Virus record (IMG/VR): IMGVR_UViG_3300025120_000293
Coordinates: 1 to 31,712 of that record
DNA: 31,712 bases
Origin: a virus
Direction: 5' to 3' (one strand)
Every line of letters begins with the position of its first letter. The first letter of the stretch is position 1. The notes under the pieces are model-generated. The model was not told the origin of the DNA and searched no databases. It was given only the letters and a program-made list of their open reading frames with translations. Below are positions 1 to 7,325 of this stretch, piece after piece. The position numbers were made by a program, and so were the translations under genes.

Positions 1-2048
1 CCTGTTTCTATAATCGGTCCATTTGCAGAACCATTACCTGTGTATGAGCCAAACTTTGAAAAGCCATCGACTGAATGGAAAGCATACATTATTCTTGTAT
101 TAGATGTACTCTCGGTTTGATAACCACCTAAATAAACACTTGTTGCATCAGGAATTGCAGTAAAGAAATTAGAACTTGTGGCAACAGCATTAGTTTCTTG
201 TAATCTTAAATATTGAGTACCTGATAAAGCCTCGTGCCATACCATCCAAGATTGAGCTGCATTTAATTTTTTTGTAATTACTAAATCTGGTGCTTGAGAT
301 AATCCGTGAGTTACAGTTGATGTTGATGAACTTCCCTCATTCCATTTAGTTATACTAAACCCTGCTTGTGAATTTACTTGATTTGTTACACTTGACACAC
401 CACCTGTTCCTGAACCTGATGTTGTAGTTCCTCCATTTGCTTTAAAAGCCCAAGCTACATAAGTTTCTCCACTATTATTTACTTCACTACTTGAACCTAC
501 AGTAAAACCACCTGTATCAAATGCAGTTAATCTATCAGCAATAGTGGCTTCTGCATCAGTAGCGTTTGATAATATTTGTTTATTCGCACCTCTTGTTGTG
601 TCATACCAATAATGATTTCTTCCAAAAGACCTTGATTTTATCCAAACTAAATCAGGAGTAAAATTTAGTCCAAACTCATAAGTAACATTTGTATCAGTAC
701 CATTGTAAGTTCTCATATCATCATTACTATTCCCCTCAAATCTATAACTTGCTACTAATGGATTTTCTTGATATAATGTAGTTACTTCACTTGCTGATAC
801 TTCTTTGTTAAATATTCTTACTTGGTCTAATTTACCATAGGCTTGATATATACCAAAACCAAATTCAACATCACCTGTTCCTTGATAATCTGCTGATGCA
901 GTGTCTGAAGCATCTAAACTTCCATTTAAATATATTTTTCTTGCATTTGTAGAAGCATTATAAGTACACACCCAATGTTGCCAAGTTCCATCAGTAGTAA
1001 CATCTGTAGCTGAACTTAAATCATTAGCATAAAAAGCAAAGTTTAGTTTACCATTTGAATCCCTTCTACCTATTAATAATTTGTTGTTTGTTGATTCAGA
1101 ACTGTCTGTACTAATAACATAAGAATTTGTGCTTCCTGTTGCTGAATTAGCAAACCAAAATGAAAAACTAAATGAATTATTAGCAAGACTAAAATTATGT
1201 CCTGTATTCACGTGACCTGATGAAAACTCTATTGCTTGTCCATATCTTCCTGCAGCATATTGAACACCACCACTAATAGTTCCATTGTAGTTACCACTTA
1301 AATCATCTTCATTGTTTTCAAATCTATAAGTAGCAATACAAGATGTATCACCAAGTACTTGTAGTGTGTCTGTTGTATCTACATTTAATGGATCTAATGA
1401 TTCTACTGTTGCTGCTGTTTCTGCATATAGTGTTGCAGCTTGTGATGCTGATATATCTTTAGTAAACATTCTTACTTGGTCTATTTTACCCTTATAACCA
1501 GACCAAACATTTGCTGTACCTAATTTTAAATGACTATCACTTGCACCTATTGTACCAGAAAAAGTTGCTTTAAACGAACCATCATAATATACAGTAGTTG
1601 TACCAGAACCATTGTAACTTAATACAAAATGATGCCAATTATTATTATCACGAGGAGGTTTAGAACCTGTTGCTGCTGCAGGGGTTGAACCATTAATTGC
1701 TAAATCTATTGTAGTTGCACCAATAAGAATTGCCCACCCACTATAAGGACTTGAAGTTTTCATATGGGCAATAGGTGTTTGATTACCTGCTGTACTTGCA
1801 CTTGTGTTTAACCAAAAACTCGCACTCCAAGCTTTATCAGTTGGTAATACAGTACCATTAAGGTTAGATACAAAAATAGTAGAATCAGTACCATTAAAAT
1901 TAGCAGCACCACCAAACTTACCTCCATTAATAGAATGTCCTGCAACACCATCACCCTCGTATAATACGACTCCAAAATGTTCACTTGGTGTTAGTCCACC
2001 TGCACCTGCAGTAGCACCTGCACCAATTAATCTTTTATTTAAACCCAT
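1..2048 (-). CDS. Adhesin / tail fibre with LamG-like and DUF7483-like domains, N-terminal part (runs off the window)
   Basis: The frame is open from the ATG at 2048 to base 1 (682 codons, no stop), so the C-terminus lies outside. The first two-thirds hold two concanavalin-A/LamG-like domains, seen as paired patterns such as NNNWHHFVLSYN with KIDQVRMF and DGTWQHWVCTYN with KLDQVRIF. Then come phage-fibre repeats of the kind grouped as DUF7483: FTPDLVWIKSR...WYDTTRG, APDLVITKKL...WMVWHE and MYAFHSVDGFSKFGSYTGNG. LamG folds bind carbohydrate, so a role in surface-polysaccharide recognition on the virion is likely by family knowledge. It starts 3 bases after the tail-fibre assembly gene stops, so the two are co-transcribed. 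The fragment at 31281..31712 is probably the other end of this gene. Confidence 0.85.
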   Translation of the reverse strand, partial: MGLNKRLIGAGATAGAGGLTPSEHFGVVLYEGDGVAGHSINGGKFGGAANFNGTDSTIFVSNLNGTVLPTDKAWSASFWLNTSASTAGNQTPIAHMKTSSPYSGWAILIGATTIDLAINGSTPAAATGSKPPRDNNNWHHFVLSYNGSGTTTVYYDGSFKATFSGTIGASDSHLKLGTANVWSGYKGKIDQVRMFTKDISASQAATLYAETAATVESLDPLNVDTTDTLQVLGDTSCIATYRFENNEDDLSGNYNGTISGGVQYAAGRYGQAIEFSSGHVNTGHNFSLANNSFSFSFWFANSATGSTNSYVISTDSSESTNNKLLIGRRDSNGKLNFAFYANDLSSATDVTTDGTWQHWVCTYNASTNARKIYLNGSLDASDTASADYQGTGDVEFGFGIYQAYGKLDQVRIFNKEVSASEVTTLYQENPLVASYRFEGNSNDDMRTYNGTDTNVTYEFGLNFTPDLVWIKSRSFGRNHYWYDTTRGANKQILSNATDAEATIADRLTAFDTGGFTVGSSSEVNNSGETYVAWAFKANGGTTTSGSGTGGVSSVTNQVNSQAGFSITKWNEGSSSTSTVTHGLSQAPDLVITKKLNAAQSWMVWHEALSGTQYLRLQETNAVATSSNFFTAIPDATSVYLGGYQTESTSNTRIMYAFHSVDGFSKFGSYTGNGSANGPIIET
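70..92. repeat. 23-nt direct repeat, copy 1 (second copy at 31600..31622)
   Basis: Bases 70..92 and 31600..31622 are identical. On the minus strand both encode the MYAFHSV part of a DUF7483-like repeat. The match shows that the two ends of the window carry paralogous repeats of one adhesin-type protein. An internal repeat like this can break a short-read assembly. Confidence 0.85.
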
Positions 2049-2051
2049 TTA

Positions 2052-2531
2052 TTAAATTGTTGGGAAATCAAATGTAATAACTGCACCTTTTGCACTTAAA
2101 GCATTGATTTCAGTTTCAGTTGTATCAGATAATTCTCTTAAATCTTCTCTTGCATCAGCTATCTCTTGTGGCACTTCTGTTCCATTATCAGCTTTTCTAA
2201 TAATGTACCAATCTGTTTTTGCAAGTTCACCACCTATTCTATGTTTAAAATTAGTAATCGCTTGATCTTTCAATTCGCTTAAAGATTTACTAAATGTTTT
2301 ATTAGATATGTCTTTTCTAAAACAAGTGGCTTCTGTATCCCAATATATTTCACCTAAATCGTGTATTCTCGAATCATAACTATCATCTATGATTACATTA
2401 AAAAGACCATTGTTTTCCATTTCATCTTCACTCCACCCTTTTGTGTTTAAATGCAATCCAGTTGATGATCTAAATGAATTAGGTAATGATTGATAAAATG
2501 TTATTACACCTGCGTTATTTACTGCTTTCAT
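2052..2531 (-). CDS. Tail fibre assembly-like protein
   Basis: This 159-residue protein has no signal peptide or membrane segment. Its C-terminal half contains DWYIIRKADNGTEVP followed by an acidic helix (QEIADAREDLRELSD). That layout is familiar from phage tail-fibre assembly chaperones, where a DW..IR..E.G..vP..i..yR-type segment closes the protein. It lies between a fibre gene (2533..3387) and the large LamG adhesin (from 2048), with gaps of 1 and 3 bases, which is the expected place for a fibre chaperone. It probably assists folding or trimerisation of the adhesin. The family call rests on the C-terminal pattern and position; the N-terminal half is not recognised. Confidence 0.6.
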   Translation of the reverse strand: MKAVNNAGVITFYQSLPNSFRSSTGLHLNTKGWSEDEMENNGLFNVIIDDSYDSRIHDLGEIYWDTEATCFRKDISNKTFSKSLSELKDQAITNFKHRIGGELAKTDWYIIRKADNGTEVPQEIADAREDLRELSDTTETEINALSAKGAVITFDFPTI

Positions 2532-2532
2532 A

Positions 2533-3387
2533 TTATGCTACTTTATTTATTGTTGCGAATTGTTCTGTGTTTCCATTTGTAGAAACTATACTAATTAAAT
2601 TTTCTCCACTTCCATCATACGTAGAAGCATTTGTAAGTTCTTTTACACTTGCAGGTAAAGTTAAAGTGTAGTTACCACTTATAACTAAATTAATCTGCAT
2701 ACCAGTAGAAACATTTGCAAATGTTAAAGTTGTATTTGCACTTATTGTTTTAGTGAAAGTTGTAGCAGTTGCCCAATCTACTGAAGTTCCACTTAATGCT
2801 GCTGCAGTAGTAAACTCTGCACCAAGTTTTGCATATCCTACGGAATCATTTGCAAGTTTTGCTGTTGTAATTCCTAAATCTTTCACTCTAACTGCATCAC
2901 TATTTAATTCTATTGTTGAATCATCAACACCTACTGCTAAAACACCTGATGAATAAGAAAGACCATTACCTGCTGAAGTTGTTGCTAAAGTAATCGTTAC
3001 AGTTCCACTCGTACCACCACCACTAATTCCATCACCTGCCGTAACTCCTGTTATATCTCCACTTGAAGCTGCTATATAACTAAACGATCCATCACCATCT
3101 GATTGTATTAATTGTCCACTTGTACCATTTCCACTAATGTTAAATTGTGTGGCAGTAACGGCATTGTCAGCAATCATTGTTGAACTTACCTCACCAGTTG
3201 AAGAAGTACCAATTAATGTTCCTTTGTTAGTTGAAACAATAATACCTGTATTTGTTAATGTTAAGCCAAGTGCATTACCTGCACCATCGGTTAGTGCTTG
3301 AGCCGAACCATCTATTGCACCATTATCACCTACTTTAAGTAGTGATGTATAAGTATCTTTTATTTTATTACCTGTTAAACTTGCCAT
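2533..3387 (-). CDS. Tail fibre-like structural protein
   Basis: A 284-residue protein rich in Gly, Ser and Thr. The N-terminus (MASLTGNKIKDTYTSLLKVG) resembles attachment regions of marine phage fibres. The centre has short repeated beta-type motifs, such as SSTMIADNAVTATQF and GITTAKLANDSVGYAKLG, which are common in trimeric fibre shafts. A Gly-rich segment (GDGISGGGTSGTV) is followed by a beta-rich C-terminal part with alternating polar and hydrophobic residues. No enzyme motif is visible. It sits just upstream of the fibre chaperone and adhesin, so it probably joins the tail to the adhesin or forms a short fibre. The structural assignment is fairly safe, but the exact position in the virion is not known. 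Confidence 0.7.
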   Translation of the reverse strand: MASLTGNKIKDTYTSLLKVGDNGAIDGSAQALTDGAGNALGLTLTNTGIIVSTNKGTLIGTSSTGEVSSTMIADNAVTATQFNISGNGTSGQLIQSDGDGSFSYIAASSGDITGVTAGDGISGGGTSGTVTITLATTSAGNGLSYSSGVLAVGVDDSTIELNSDAVRVKDLGITTAKLANDSVGYAKLGAEFTTAAALSGTSVDWATATTFTKTISANTTLTFANVSTGMQINLVISGNYTLTLPASVKELTNASTYDGSGENLISIVSTNGNTEQFATINKVA

Positions 3388-3398
3388 ATTTTTTTATT

Positions 3399-3530
3399 TT
3401 ATAATGATTCCCAATTTTTATTTACGTTTTGCCATTGTTGTTGATTCTTGTTCCAATATTGTCTAATTTTTTGAATAGCAATAGAAACCTTGTTCCCCAT
3501 CTTCGCTAAATTAAGTCCAAGTCCTAACAT
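3399..3530 (-). CDS. Small hypothetical protein (43 aa)
   Basis: A short frame starts at ATG 3530, immediately after the stop of the 90-residue gene, and ends 11 bases before the fibre gene start. The product begins MLGLGLNLAKMGNKVSIAIQ and continues with an aromatic and Gln/Asn-rich tail (RQYWNKNQQQWQNVNKNWES). No known domain is recognised. The tight fit between two genes and the lack of any alternative use of these bases support it as a real gene. It has the same general style (short, amphipathic, Asn/Trp-rich) as the 34-residue gene at 31018..31122. A function cannot be given. Confidence 0.55.
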   Translation of the reverse strand: MLGLGLNLAKMGNKVSIAIQKIRQYWNKNQQQWQNVNKNWESL

Positions 3531-3531
3531 A

Positions 3532-3804
3532 CTATTCTATATATGCAATTACTTTTCCTGCTGCACAACTTATTGTATGAAATGTTCCATAAATAATAAT
3601 TCCTGCTGATAATTCTAAACTTGTTATTGCAGTATCTCCACCTGTCGCTGCATTTGTACAAGTTATTGTTGAATCTTCCATTGCTTGAATAGCATTGTAT
3701 TTTTCACCAACTGTACTCGTAGCACCTGAAGCTATTTGTCTTAAACCAAATTCACCGAATGCTGCTTTCTGATAATTTCCTGAATAATATAAATCGTTTG
3801 ACAT
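3532..3804 (-). CDS. Small phage structural protein, hypothetical (90 aa)
   Basis: A 90-residue protein with EKYNAIQAMEDSTITCTN, a central GGDTAITSLELSAGIIIYG and a C-terminal ISCAAGKVIAYIE. The combination of AIQ.MEDS.I, an AG..IYG turn and a terminal G.VIAY strand recurs in small beta-rich proteins beside fibre genes of marine phages (from memory, not searched). It is probably a virion accessory protein such as a fibre or decoration component. The gene has its own candidate -7 box (3821..3828) 16 bases upstream, and the 43-residue gene follows one base after its stop. The specific role is unknown. Confidence 0.6.
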   Translation of the reverse strand: MSNDLYYSGNYQKAAFGEFGLRQIASGATSTVGEKYNAIQAMEDSTITCTNAATGGDTAITSLELSAGIIIYGTFHTISCAAGKVIAYIE

Positions 3805-3820
3805 AAGTAATAATTTACTA

Positions 3821-3828
3821 CAAAAATA
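3821..3828 (-). promoter_or_regulatory. Candidate Bacteroidota -7 box (TATTTTTG)
   Basis: On the minus strand this reads TATTTTTG, a full match to TAnnTTTG. It lies 16 bases before the ATG at 3804, in a short gap after the basic-protein gene. No good TTTG is seen at the -33 distance. Confidence 0.4.
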
Positions 3829-3840
3829 ACAAATTAATTA

Positions 3841-3972
3841 TTAATGGTTTCGACCTTGTCCACGATATTTTTTTTTGTAACCTGATTGACCTTTACTTGC
3901 ATTTTTACTATGGCGACCAGGTCTTTTTTTCTTTGGTTTTTCAACATAAGAAATGAATACTTTTTGTGCCAT
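3841..3972 (-). CDS. Small highly basic protein (43 aa)
   Basis: A 43-residue protein beginning MAQKVFISYVEKP and dominated by Lys, Arg and Gly (KPKKKRPGRHSKN, GYKKKYRGQGRNH). Its start overlaps the holin stop by one base (TAATG), so translation is probably coupled to the holin. Similar KKRPG.H.K...KKYRGQGR peptides are common in marine phage genomes, as far as I recall, with no known function. Nucleic-acid binding is possible from the charge alone. The tail-fibre genes follow downstream. Confidence 0.65.
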   Translation of the reverse strand: MAQKVFISYVEKPKKKRPGRHSKNASKGQSGYKKKYRGQGRNH

Positions 3973-4346
3973 TAGTTTGATTTGTTGTTAAACTTTTCAA
4001 AAGTTCTCATTCCACCAAGACCAAGCATACCTATTAGAACAGTCATAAGATGTTCCATTTGTAATGCAGGTGGTGCTGATTCAACCCCAACCCACCAAAC
4101 AAGTAAATCTCTTATGATAAAGTTATATGCAAGTGCAAATGCACAAACCCAACCTACTGCAGGTCGCCAACCACTTACAAAAATATTTCTGTGCTTTGCT
4201 TCTACTGAATTTATTTGTGCTTGTAATTCAATTAATGTTTGTGGATCAATCTCTTTCCCTTTTATAAGTTCCCTTATTTCAAGACCAAGACCTCCAATAT
4301 CATCTTTGGCTTTAAATCCTAAAAGTTTTTTAAGAATTTGTAACAT
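3972..4346 (-). CDS. Holin, 3TM family type
   Basis: A 124-residue membrane protein. Residues 1 to 55 are soluble and charged. RPAVGWVCAFALAYNFIIRDLLVWW forms the first hydrophobic region, and HLMTVLIGMLGLGGMRTFEK forms another near the C-terminus. The RP.vGWvca.AlaY signature with a following MLGLGG.RT.EK is typical of the GTA-type 3TM holins (PF11351 as I recall it). Holins oligomerise in the inner membrane and open it at the end of infection. The gene overlaps the endolysin gene by 17 bases, which gives a compact lysis pair, and the neighbouring enzyme supports the call. A short basic C-terminus (NNKSN) follows the last helix. Confidence 0.85.
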   Translation of the reverse strand: MLQILKKLLGFKAKDDIGGLGLEIRELIKGKEIDPQTLIELQAQINSVEAKHRNIFVSGWRPAVGWVCAFALAYNFIIRDLLVWWVGVESAPPALQMEHLMTVLIGMLGLGGMRTFEKFNNKSN

Positions 4347-4839
4347 CTTCTTGTTTATCTAAGTTAAATAAGTGATAAGTTGAATATCCTTTACCCTCTT
4401 TTCTTTTTGCTTGGTAACAAAGTTTTCTGTTGTTTCCTTTTACATAAGAAACGTGAATCCAAGCAGGATTATTATCATCACCTAATTCCCAAATAAGTTT
4501 ATCAAAATCCATTTCATTTTTGATAATATAAAACAATTCACAATTAGTAATCCCAGTTGCATCTAAATCTATTGCACAACCTTGTATATGTTGTGATGTT
4601 GCTACTGCACCTGAAATGGCACTATTTAATTCCTGTGATCTAAAAAAACTATTTACGATAATTGGTTCACCCACAATATCTCTTAAAGGTTCAAAAAACT
4701 CCTCTGCCAATATTTTCATATTTGCTAATTGTTCATCGTTAGGTGTGTTTTTGATTTTTAATTTTTTAGCAGTTGCAGAACCAAATGCTTCTTTCCAAGA
4801 TATATTTGTACTAAAGTTTTCTTTTTTAGATTTTGCCAT
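4330..4839 (-). CDS. Endolysin, peptidase M15 family (M15A-like)
   Basis: A 169-residue zinc peptidase expected to cut the peptide cross-links of host peptidoglycan at lysis. The core shows the M15 pattern S-x-H-x-x-G-x-A-x-D at residues 82 to 91 (SQHIQGCAID), giving zinc ligands H84 and D91. The third ligand is H129 in AWIHVSY. Upstream, IIVNSFFRSQELN matches the conserved substrate-side strand and Arg of the family. There is no signal peptide, so release depends on the overlapping holin gene downstream. The N-terminus (MAKSKKENFSTNIS) is basic and the C-terminal 25 residues are a non-conserved extension. Confidence 0.9.
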   Translation of the reverse strand: MAKSKKENFSTNISWKEAFGSATAKKLKIKNTPNDEQLANMKILAEEFFEPLRDIVGEPIIVNSFFRSQELNSAISGAVATSQHIQGCAIDLDATGITNCELFYIIKNEMDFDKLIWELGDDNNPAWIHVSYVKGNNRKLCYQAKRKEGKGYSTYHLFNLDKQEDVTNS

Positions 4840-4844
4840 AATTA

Positions 4845-5282
4845 TTAATTTTGTTGAACTCTGTTTGCAATGTCAATAATTGCCCTGTAATAAGTTTTCT
4901 CATCATCATCATCATTACTATAAGCAACTCCATTAATGTTGCTTGTAAACACATTAAAATTGTTTGATGTAAGGTCAAAGTAATCTGTTGTAGATGTCTT
5001 AATTAGTTCTAAAATTGATTCTACAATATCATTTACTTGTAATTCTCCACCATCATCAGAAAAGAAAGAAGTAACCACCTCGATTCTTGTAATACATTCA
5101 ACTATAAAATCACTTTGATTTTGATTTGTTTGTGCAGAATCAGCAGAATATACAATTATATAAGGTTCGTTTTGTGAAGATGGAACACGATTATATACAG
5201 GTACATTTGCACCACCATAACTTACATTTCCATTTAAGAGTGTAAATATCTTTTGTCTTATAAATCTTATTGGTTCTTTCAT
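4845..5282 (-). CDS. Tail completion / tail terminator-like protein (DUF3168-like)
   Basis: A 145-residue protein with an N-terminal helix (IRFIRQKIFTLLNG), then VPVYNRVPSSQNEPYIIVYSADS, a strand-rich core and a C-terminal DEKTYYRAIIDIANRV. The pattern P.y..vP....PYI.y is characteristic of DUF3168/tail-terminator proteins, which form a ring that ends tail-tube growth and joins the tail to the head. Its place, as the last of four head-tail joining genes and starting 4 bases inside the HK97 gp10-like gene, is the standard place for this protein. The lysis gene follows after a 5-base gap. Confidence 0.75.
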   Translation of the reverse strand: MKEPIRFIRQKIFTLLNGNVSYGGANVPVYNRVPSSQNEPYIIVYSADSAQTNQNQSDFIVECITRIEVVTSFFSDDGGELQVNDIVESILELIKTSTTDYFDLTSNNFNVFTSNINGVAYSNDDDDEKTYYRAIIDIANRVQQN

Positions 5283-5656
5283 CTTAAACTTCTTTTAATT
5301 GCATTGTTTAAATCTAATTTTAATTTAACTAAACCTTTATTAATATTCTTGTAGAAAAATTGATATGCACCCTTAACACTTCCTTTTGATTTTGCACTTG
5401 TCATATCTTCTACTGCAGCACTATATGGTGCTTTTGATTCTATTGATAAATTTTGATGATTATAAACTATATTATTCATAAGATTTCCAGTTTTAACTGG
5501 TGCATCTTTTTTCATATCTCTAACAATAAACGATGCCCTTTTAGCTATTAACATATCAACCCCTTTATTACCAAGTGAAGATAATTTGTCAAAAAGCTGC
5601 TCAACTTTTCTTGCATCAGATTTATTTAATTTTATGCTTATATCTTTTTCTGCCAT
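5279..5656 (-). CDS. HK97 gp10-like head-tail joining protein
   Basis: A 125-residue protein with the HK97 gp10 pattern: an N-terminal amphipathic stretch, then RASFIVRDMKKDAPVKTGNLMNNI, then SKAPYSAAVEDMT, and a basic C-terminal helix. The DAPVKTGNL motif is diagnostic of this family (PF04883 type), which acts in head-tail connection after DNA packaging. The gene shares one base with the stopper gene and overlaps the tail terminator gene by 4 bases, so the group is translationally coupled. The length is normal for the family. Confidence 0.85.
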   Translation of the reverse strand: MAEKDISIKLNKSDARKVEQLFDKLSSLGNKGVDMLIAKRASFIVRDMKKDAPVKTGNLMNNIVYNHQNLSIESKAPYSAAVEDMTSAKSKGSVKGAYQFFYKNINKGLVKLKLDLNNAIKRSLR

Positions 5657-5982
5657 TACTCCCTTTTTGTTGCCGTTATTGTTGTGTAATACTTGTAATT
5701 GCTATTAAACATATTGTTTATTTGAAATTGTCCACTTTCATTTTCTATTTCTAACAGATCTGTCGTTGCAATATCATCAGCAGTTTTTTTCCTAACAGTA
5801 AGTTCAATTACCAAGTTTCTATCTCTTTTGCCATTCTTCGTTGCTATATCACCACCTGTATAATTTACATTTGCCCAAATTGTTGTTTGAGTTGCAAGAG
5901 TAGATGTAAACCCACCAAAACCATCAACAGTTTTAGATTGTCTTTTAATTAAAACTCTTGTATCTAATTTTCCAGAATTCAT
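5656..5982 (-). CDS. Head closure / stopper protein (SPP1 gp16-like)
   Basis: A 108-residue protein that begins MNSGKLDTRVLIKRQ and has TVDGFGGFTSTLATQTTIWANV. This is the expected order for the phage head-tail adaptor family (L..RV.i......D..G..........W..v). Such proteins bind below the connector and close the filled capsid. The neighbours are the gp6-like connector upstream and gp10-like protein downstream, each with a one-base overlap. The residues KNGKRDRNLVIELTVRKKT form the basic middle strand region often seen in the family. Confidence 0.85.
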   Translation of the reverse strand: MNSGKLDTRVLIKRQSKTVDGFGGFTSTLATQTTIWANVNYTGGDIATKNGKRDRNLVIELTVRKKTADDIATTDLLEIENESGQFQINNMFNSNYKYYTTITATKRE

Positions 5983-6527
5983 TATATAAACATCGTTTTA
6001 TAACCACTTAATATTTCTTTTACATTTGTAGGAAGATCATTAACATTTTGACCAATTACAAAATCAGTTCTATTATCGTAAAGTGTTGAAACAAGCTGAA
6101 GGTTTGCTTCAATTAAAAAACTATCATTCATTCCTGCCGTTGTATAGCTAACAATAACTTCTTTAGATGGCAAACTACCTAATTCAATAATTGTATCATC
6201 TAAACCATAAGTGGTATAGTCAGTTGTCGCAGTTCCATCAACAGTTATTGTTTGCACAGAAGCAATCGGTGAAAATGGCAAAACAAACCTTTCATCAACA
6301 TTCGCTAAATATAATTTTCTTGTTTTAGCAGCTATGTCTTTCGTAATGTAGTTTTCAATTATAATCCTGGCTTGTGTTATCATTTGACCAATTAAAGTAT
6401 CATCGGCACTTGTATCTACTCTTAAATATGATTTAGCCGTTGCCGTGTTAATTATCTCTGATCCTGTCGTAGCAGTTATTTTGATCTGTGTATGAAAGCG
6501 ATTTAAAGGATTACTATAATATTTCAT
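5982..6527 (-). CDS. Head-tail connector, gp6-like
   Basis: A 181-residue protein of the phage gp6/connector family (PF05135 type). The helical N-terminal core reads INTATAKSYLRVDTSADDTLIGQMITQARIIIENYI in separate segments, followed by the strand pair FVLPFSPIASVQTITVDG and IELGSLPSKEVIVSYTTAG. The pattern with aK.yLRvd...dD..i...i..A......Y is diagnostic. In the virion it forms the ring attached to the portal. It starts within the stop codon of the 37-residue gene (TAATG), and its own last base is shared with the stopper gene. Confidence 0.85.
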   Translation of the reverse strand: MKYYSNPLNRFHTQIKITATTGSEIINTATAKSYLRVDTSADDTLIGQMITQARIIIENYITKDIAAKTRKLYLANVDERFVLPFSPIASVQTITVDGTATTDYTTYGLDDTIIELGSLPSKEVIVSYTTAGMNDSFLIEANLQLVSTLYDNRTDFVIGQNVNDLPTNVKEILSGYKTMFI

Positions 6528-6640
6528 TACTTATTTTTTTTGATTTTTTTCTTGTATGCTTGTTTTAGTTCCTTTGTTTCTTTTGTCTTTTTAGTATCTC
6601 TTTCAATTATTCCTAAAAACTCTAATATATCTTCTAACAT
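6527..6640 (-). CDS. Small Lys-rich hypothetical protein (37 aa)
   Basis: The ATG at 6640 opens a 37-codon frame ending in a TAA that overlaps the connector start codon by one base (TAATG). The product starts MLEDILEFLGIIERD and ends in a Lys-rich tail (KQAYKKKIKKNK), so it is probably one amphipathic helix followed by a basic end. The overlap and the promoter box 16 bases upstream (6657..6664) suggest that it is the first gene of the head-completion operon. It may act as a leader for translational coupling to the connector. No family is recognised. Confidence 0.6.
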   Translation of the reverse strand: MLEDILEFLGIIERDTKKTKETKELKQAYKKKIKKNK

Positions 6641-6656
6641 AATTTATTATTTAAAA

Positions 6657-6664
6657 CAAAAATA
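6657..6664 (-). promoter_or_regulatory. Candidate Bacteroidota -7 box (TATTTTTG)
   Basis: It reads TATTTTTG on the minus strand, 16 bases before the ATG at 6640 and directly after a terminator hairpin (6666..6699). This would restart transcription of the head-completion operon. No clear -33 TTTG is seen at the right distance because the terminator lies there. Confidence 0.45.
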
Positions 6665-6665
6665 C

Positions 6666-6699
6666 AAAAAAAATGCACCATAAAGAATACAGTGCATTT
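6666..6699 (-). terminator. Rho-independent terminator after the PD-(D/E)XK gene
   Basis: On the minus strand AAATGCAC (6699..6692) pairs perfectly with GTGCATTT (6678..6671) across a 13-base loop. A run of T follows to 6666. It stands 28 bases beyond the stop at 6727 and separates the nuclease gene from the head-completion operon. Confidence 0.75.
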
Positions 6700-6726
6700 A
6701 GTGAAAAAGAATAAAGAAAGAAAAAA

Positions 6727-7089
6727 CTATTTAAAGTCAAAGTTATTAAAAAATTTTGAATAATCATTTGTCAAACTTAATCTCACGGCTAATCTTGTAC
6801 CATCATTTTTAAAAATAAAAAAACCTTCAAATTTTTCTACCCATATGGCAAAATAATCTACATCTACTTTTTCATAAGTTCGTTTCCATTGTATGTGGAC
6901 AGTTTTTCTATTTCTTTGAAAACCTTGAAATGTTGATTTGATTTGAATTCTATAAATATCATCTCCTGTGTCAGCAAGACAATCATATACGGAAGTATGG
7001 AGTAAGGGATAGGATATGTTTATATCTCTTTTAAGACATTCAATACCGAATTTATATTCTGTAATACAACCTTTGGAATTGCTATCCAC
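6727..7089 (-). CDS. PD-(D/E)XK endonuclease-like protein, possible free-standing homing endonuclease
   Basis: The product of 120 codons from GTG 7089 shows the PDDEXK_5 order: G-C-I-T-E-Y-K-F-G-I-E-C-L-K-R, then SYPLLHTSVYDCLAD, then DIYRIQIKST, followed by an aromatic and basic C-terminal half. The conserved acid of TEYKF, the Asp of YDCLAD and the QIK triad (Q-x-K form) would make the active site. Families of this type include intron-associated and stand-alone homing nucleases. A longer frame reaches ATG 7143, but that part lies on a terminator hairpin (7104..7133), so the GTG is preferred. The gene has terminators on both sides and sits between the capsid and connector genes, which suggests a mobile insert. 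Activity is not proven. Confidence 0.7.
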   Translation of the reverse strand: MDSNSKGCITEYKFGIECLKRDINISYPLLHTSVYDCLADTGDDIYRIQIKSTFQGFQRNRKTVHIQWKRTYEKVDVDYFAIWVEKFEGFFIFKNDGTRLAVRLSLTNDYSKFFNNFDFK

Positions 7090-7096
7090 AAAAATA
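7089..7096 (-). promoter_or_regulatory. Candidate -7 box before the PD-(D/E)XK gene
   Basis: It reads TATTTTTG on the minus strand, and its final G is also the first G of the proposed GTG start. If it is used, the transcript would begin inside the proposed start region, so either the true start is different or this match is chance. It lies just below terminator 7104..7133. Confidence 0.3.
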
Positions 7097-7103
7097 AAGT
7101 TAC

Positions 7104-7133
7104 AAAAAAAGTGGCTAACCGAAATTAACCACT
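7104..7133 (-). terminator. Rho-independent terminator after the small membrane-peptide genes
   Basis: The minus strand gives a 9-bp stem, AGTGGTTAA with TTAGCCACT (one G-T pair), a 6-base TTTCGG loop and a run of seven T (7110..7104). It ends transcription of the three small genes at 7164..7590. It also overlaps the 5' end of the long nuclease frame and argues against that start. Confidence 0.8.
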
Positions 7134-7163
7134 CAAAACTCAATTACTATGAAAAAAAACTAA

Positions 7164-7325
7164 TTAACTAAACACTTTATTTTTTTTACTATTTACAACA
7201 GTTTCCTCAATATTATAAACTAAAGCTAAAACCTTAAAATAATCTTCTTGGTTAACATCGTTTATGTCCCAATTAGAAGATATAATCTTCATTATTTTCG
7301 GTGCTATTTTTTTATTTGTCGCCAT
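7164..7325 (-). CDS. Small hypothetical protein (53 aa)
   Basis: A 53-residue protein beginning MATNKKIAPKIMKIISSNWD, followed by INDVNQEDYFKVLALVYNIEE and a basic tail (NSKKNKVFS). It is probably soluble and helical, in contrast to the two membrane peptides before it. Its start overlaps the stop of the 51-residue gene by one base (TAATG), and terminator 7104..7133 lies downstream. No known family is recognised. It may be the cytoplasmic partner of the membrane peptides, but nothing in the sequence proves that. Confidence 0.6.
   Translation of the reverse strand: MATNKKIAPKIMKIISSNWDINDVNQEDYFKVLALVYNIEETVVNSKKNKVFS

Noticed and set aside
1-2048. Diversity-generating retroelement acting on the adhesin
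   Set aside because: No reverse transcriptase gene and no template/variable repeat pair with A-specific changes is seen. The repeats are ordinary protein-domain repeats.
1804-2055. Plus-strand frame rich in Pro and Ala opposite the adhesin start
   Set aside because: It is antisense to the adhesin reading frame, which has clear LamG-like motifs. The text is a by-product of Gly/Thr-rich codons.
7090-7143. ATG 7143 as the start of the PD-(D/E)XK protein
   Set aside because: The codons from there lie on a 9-bp terminator hairpin with a T run and translate to text unrelated to the family.
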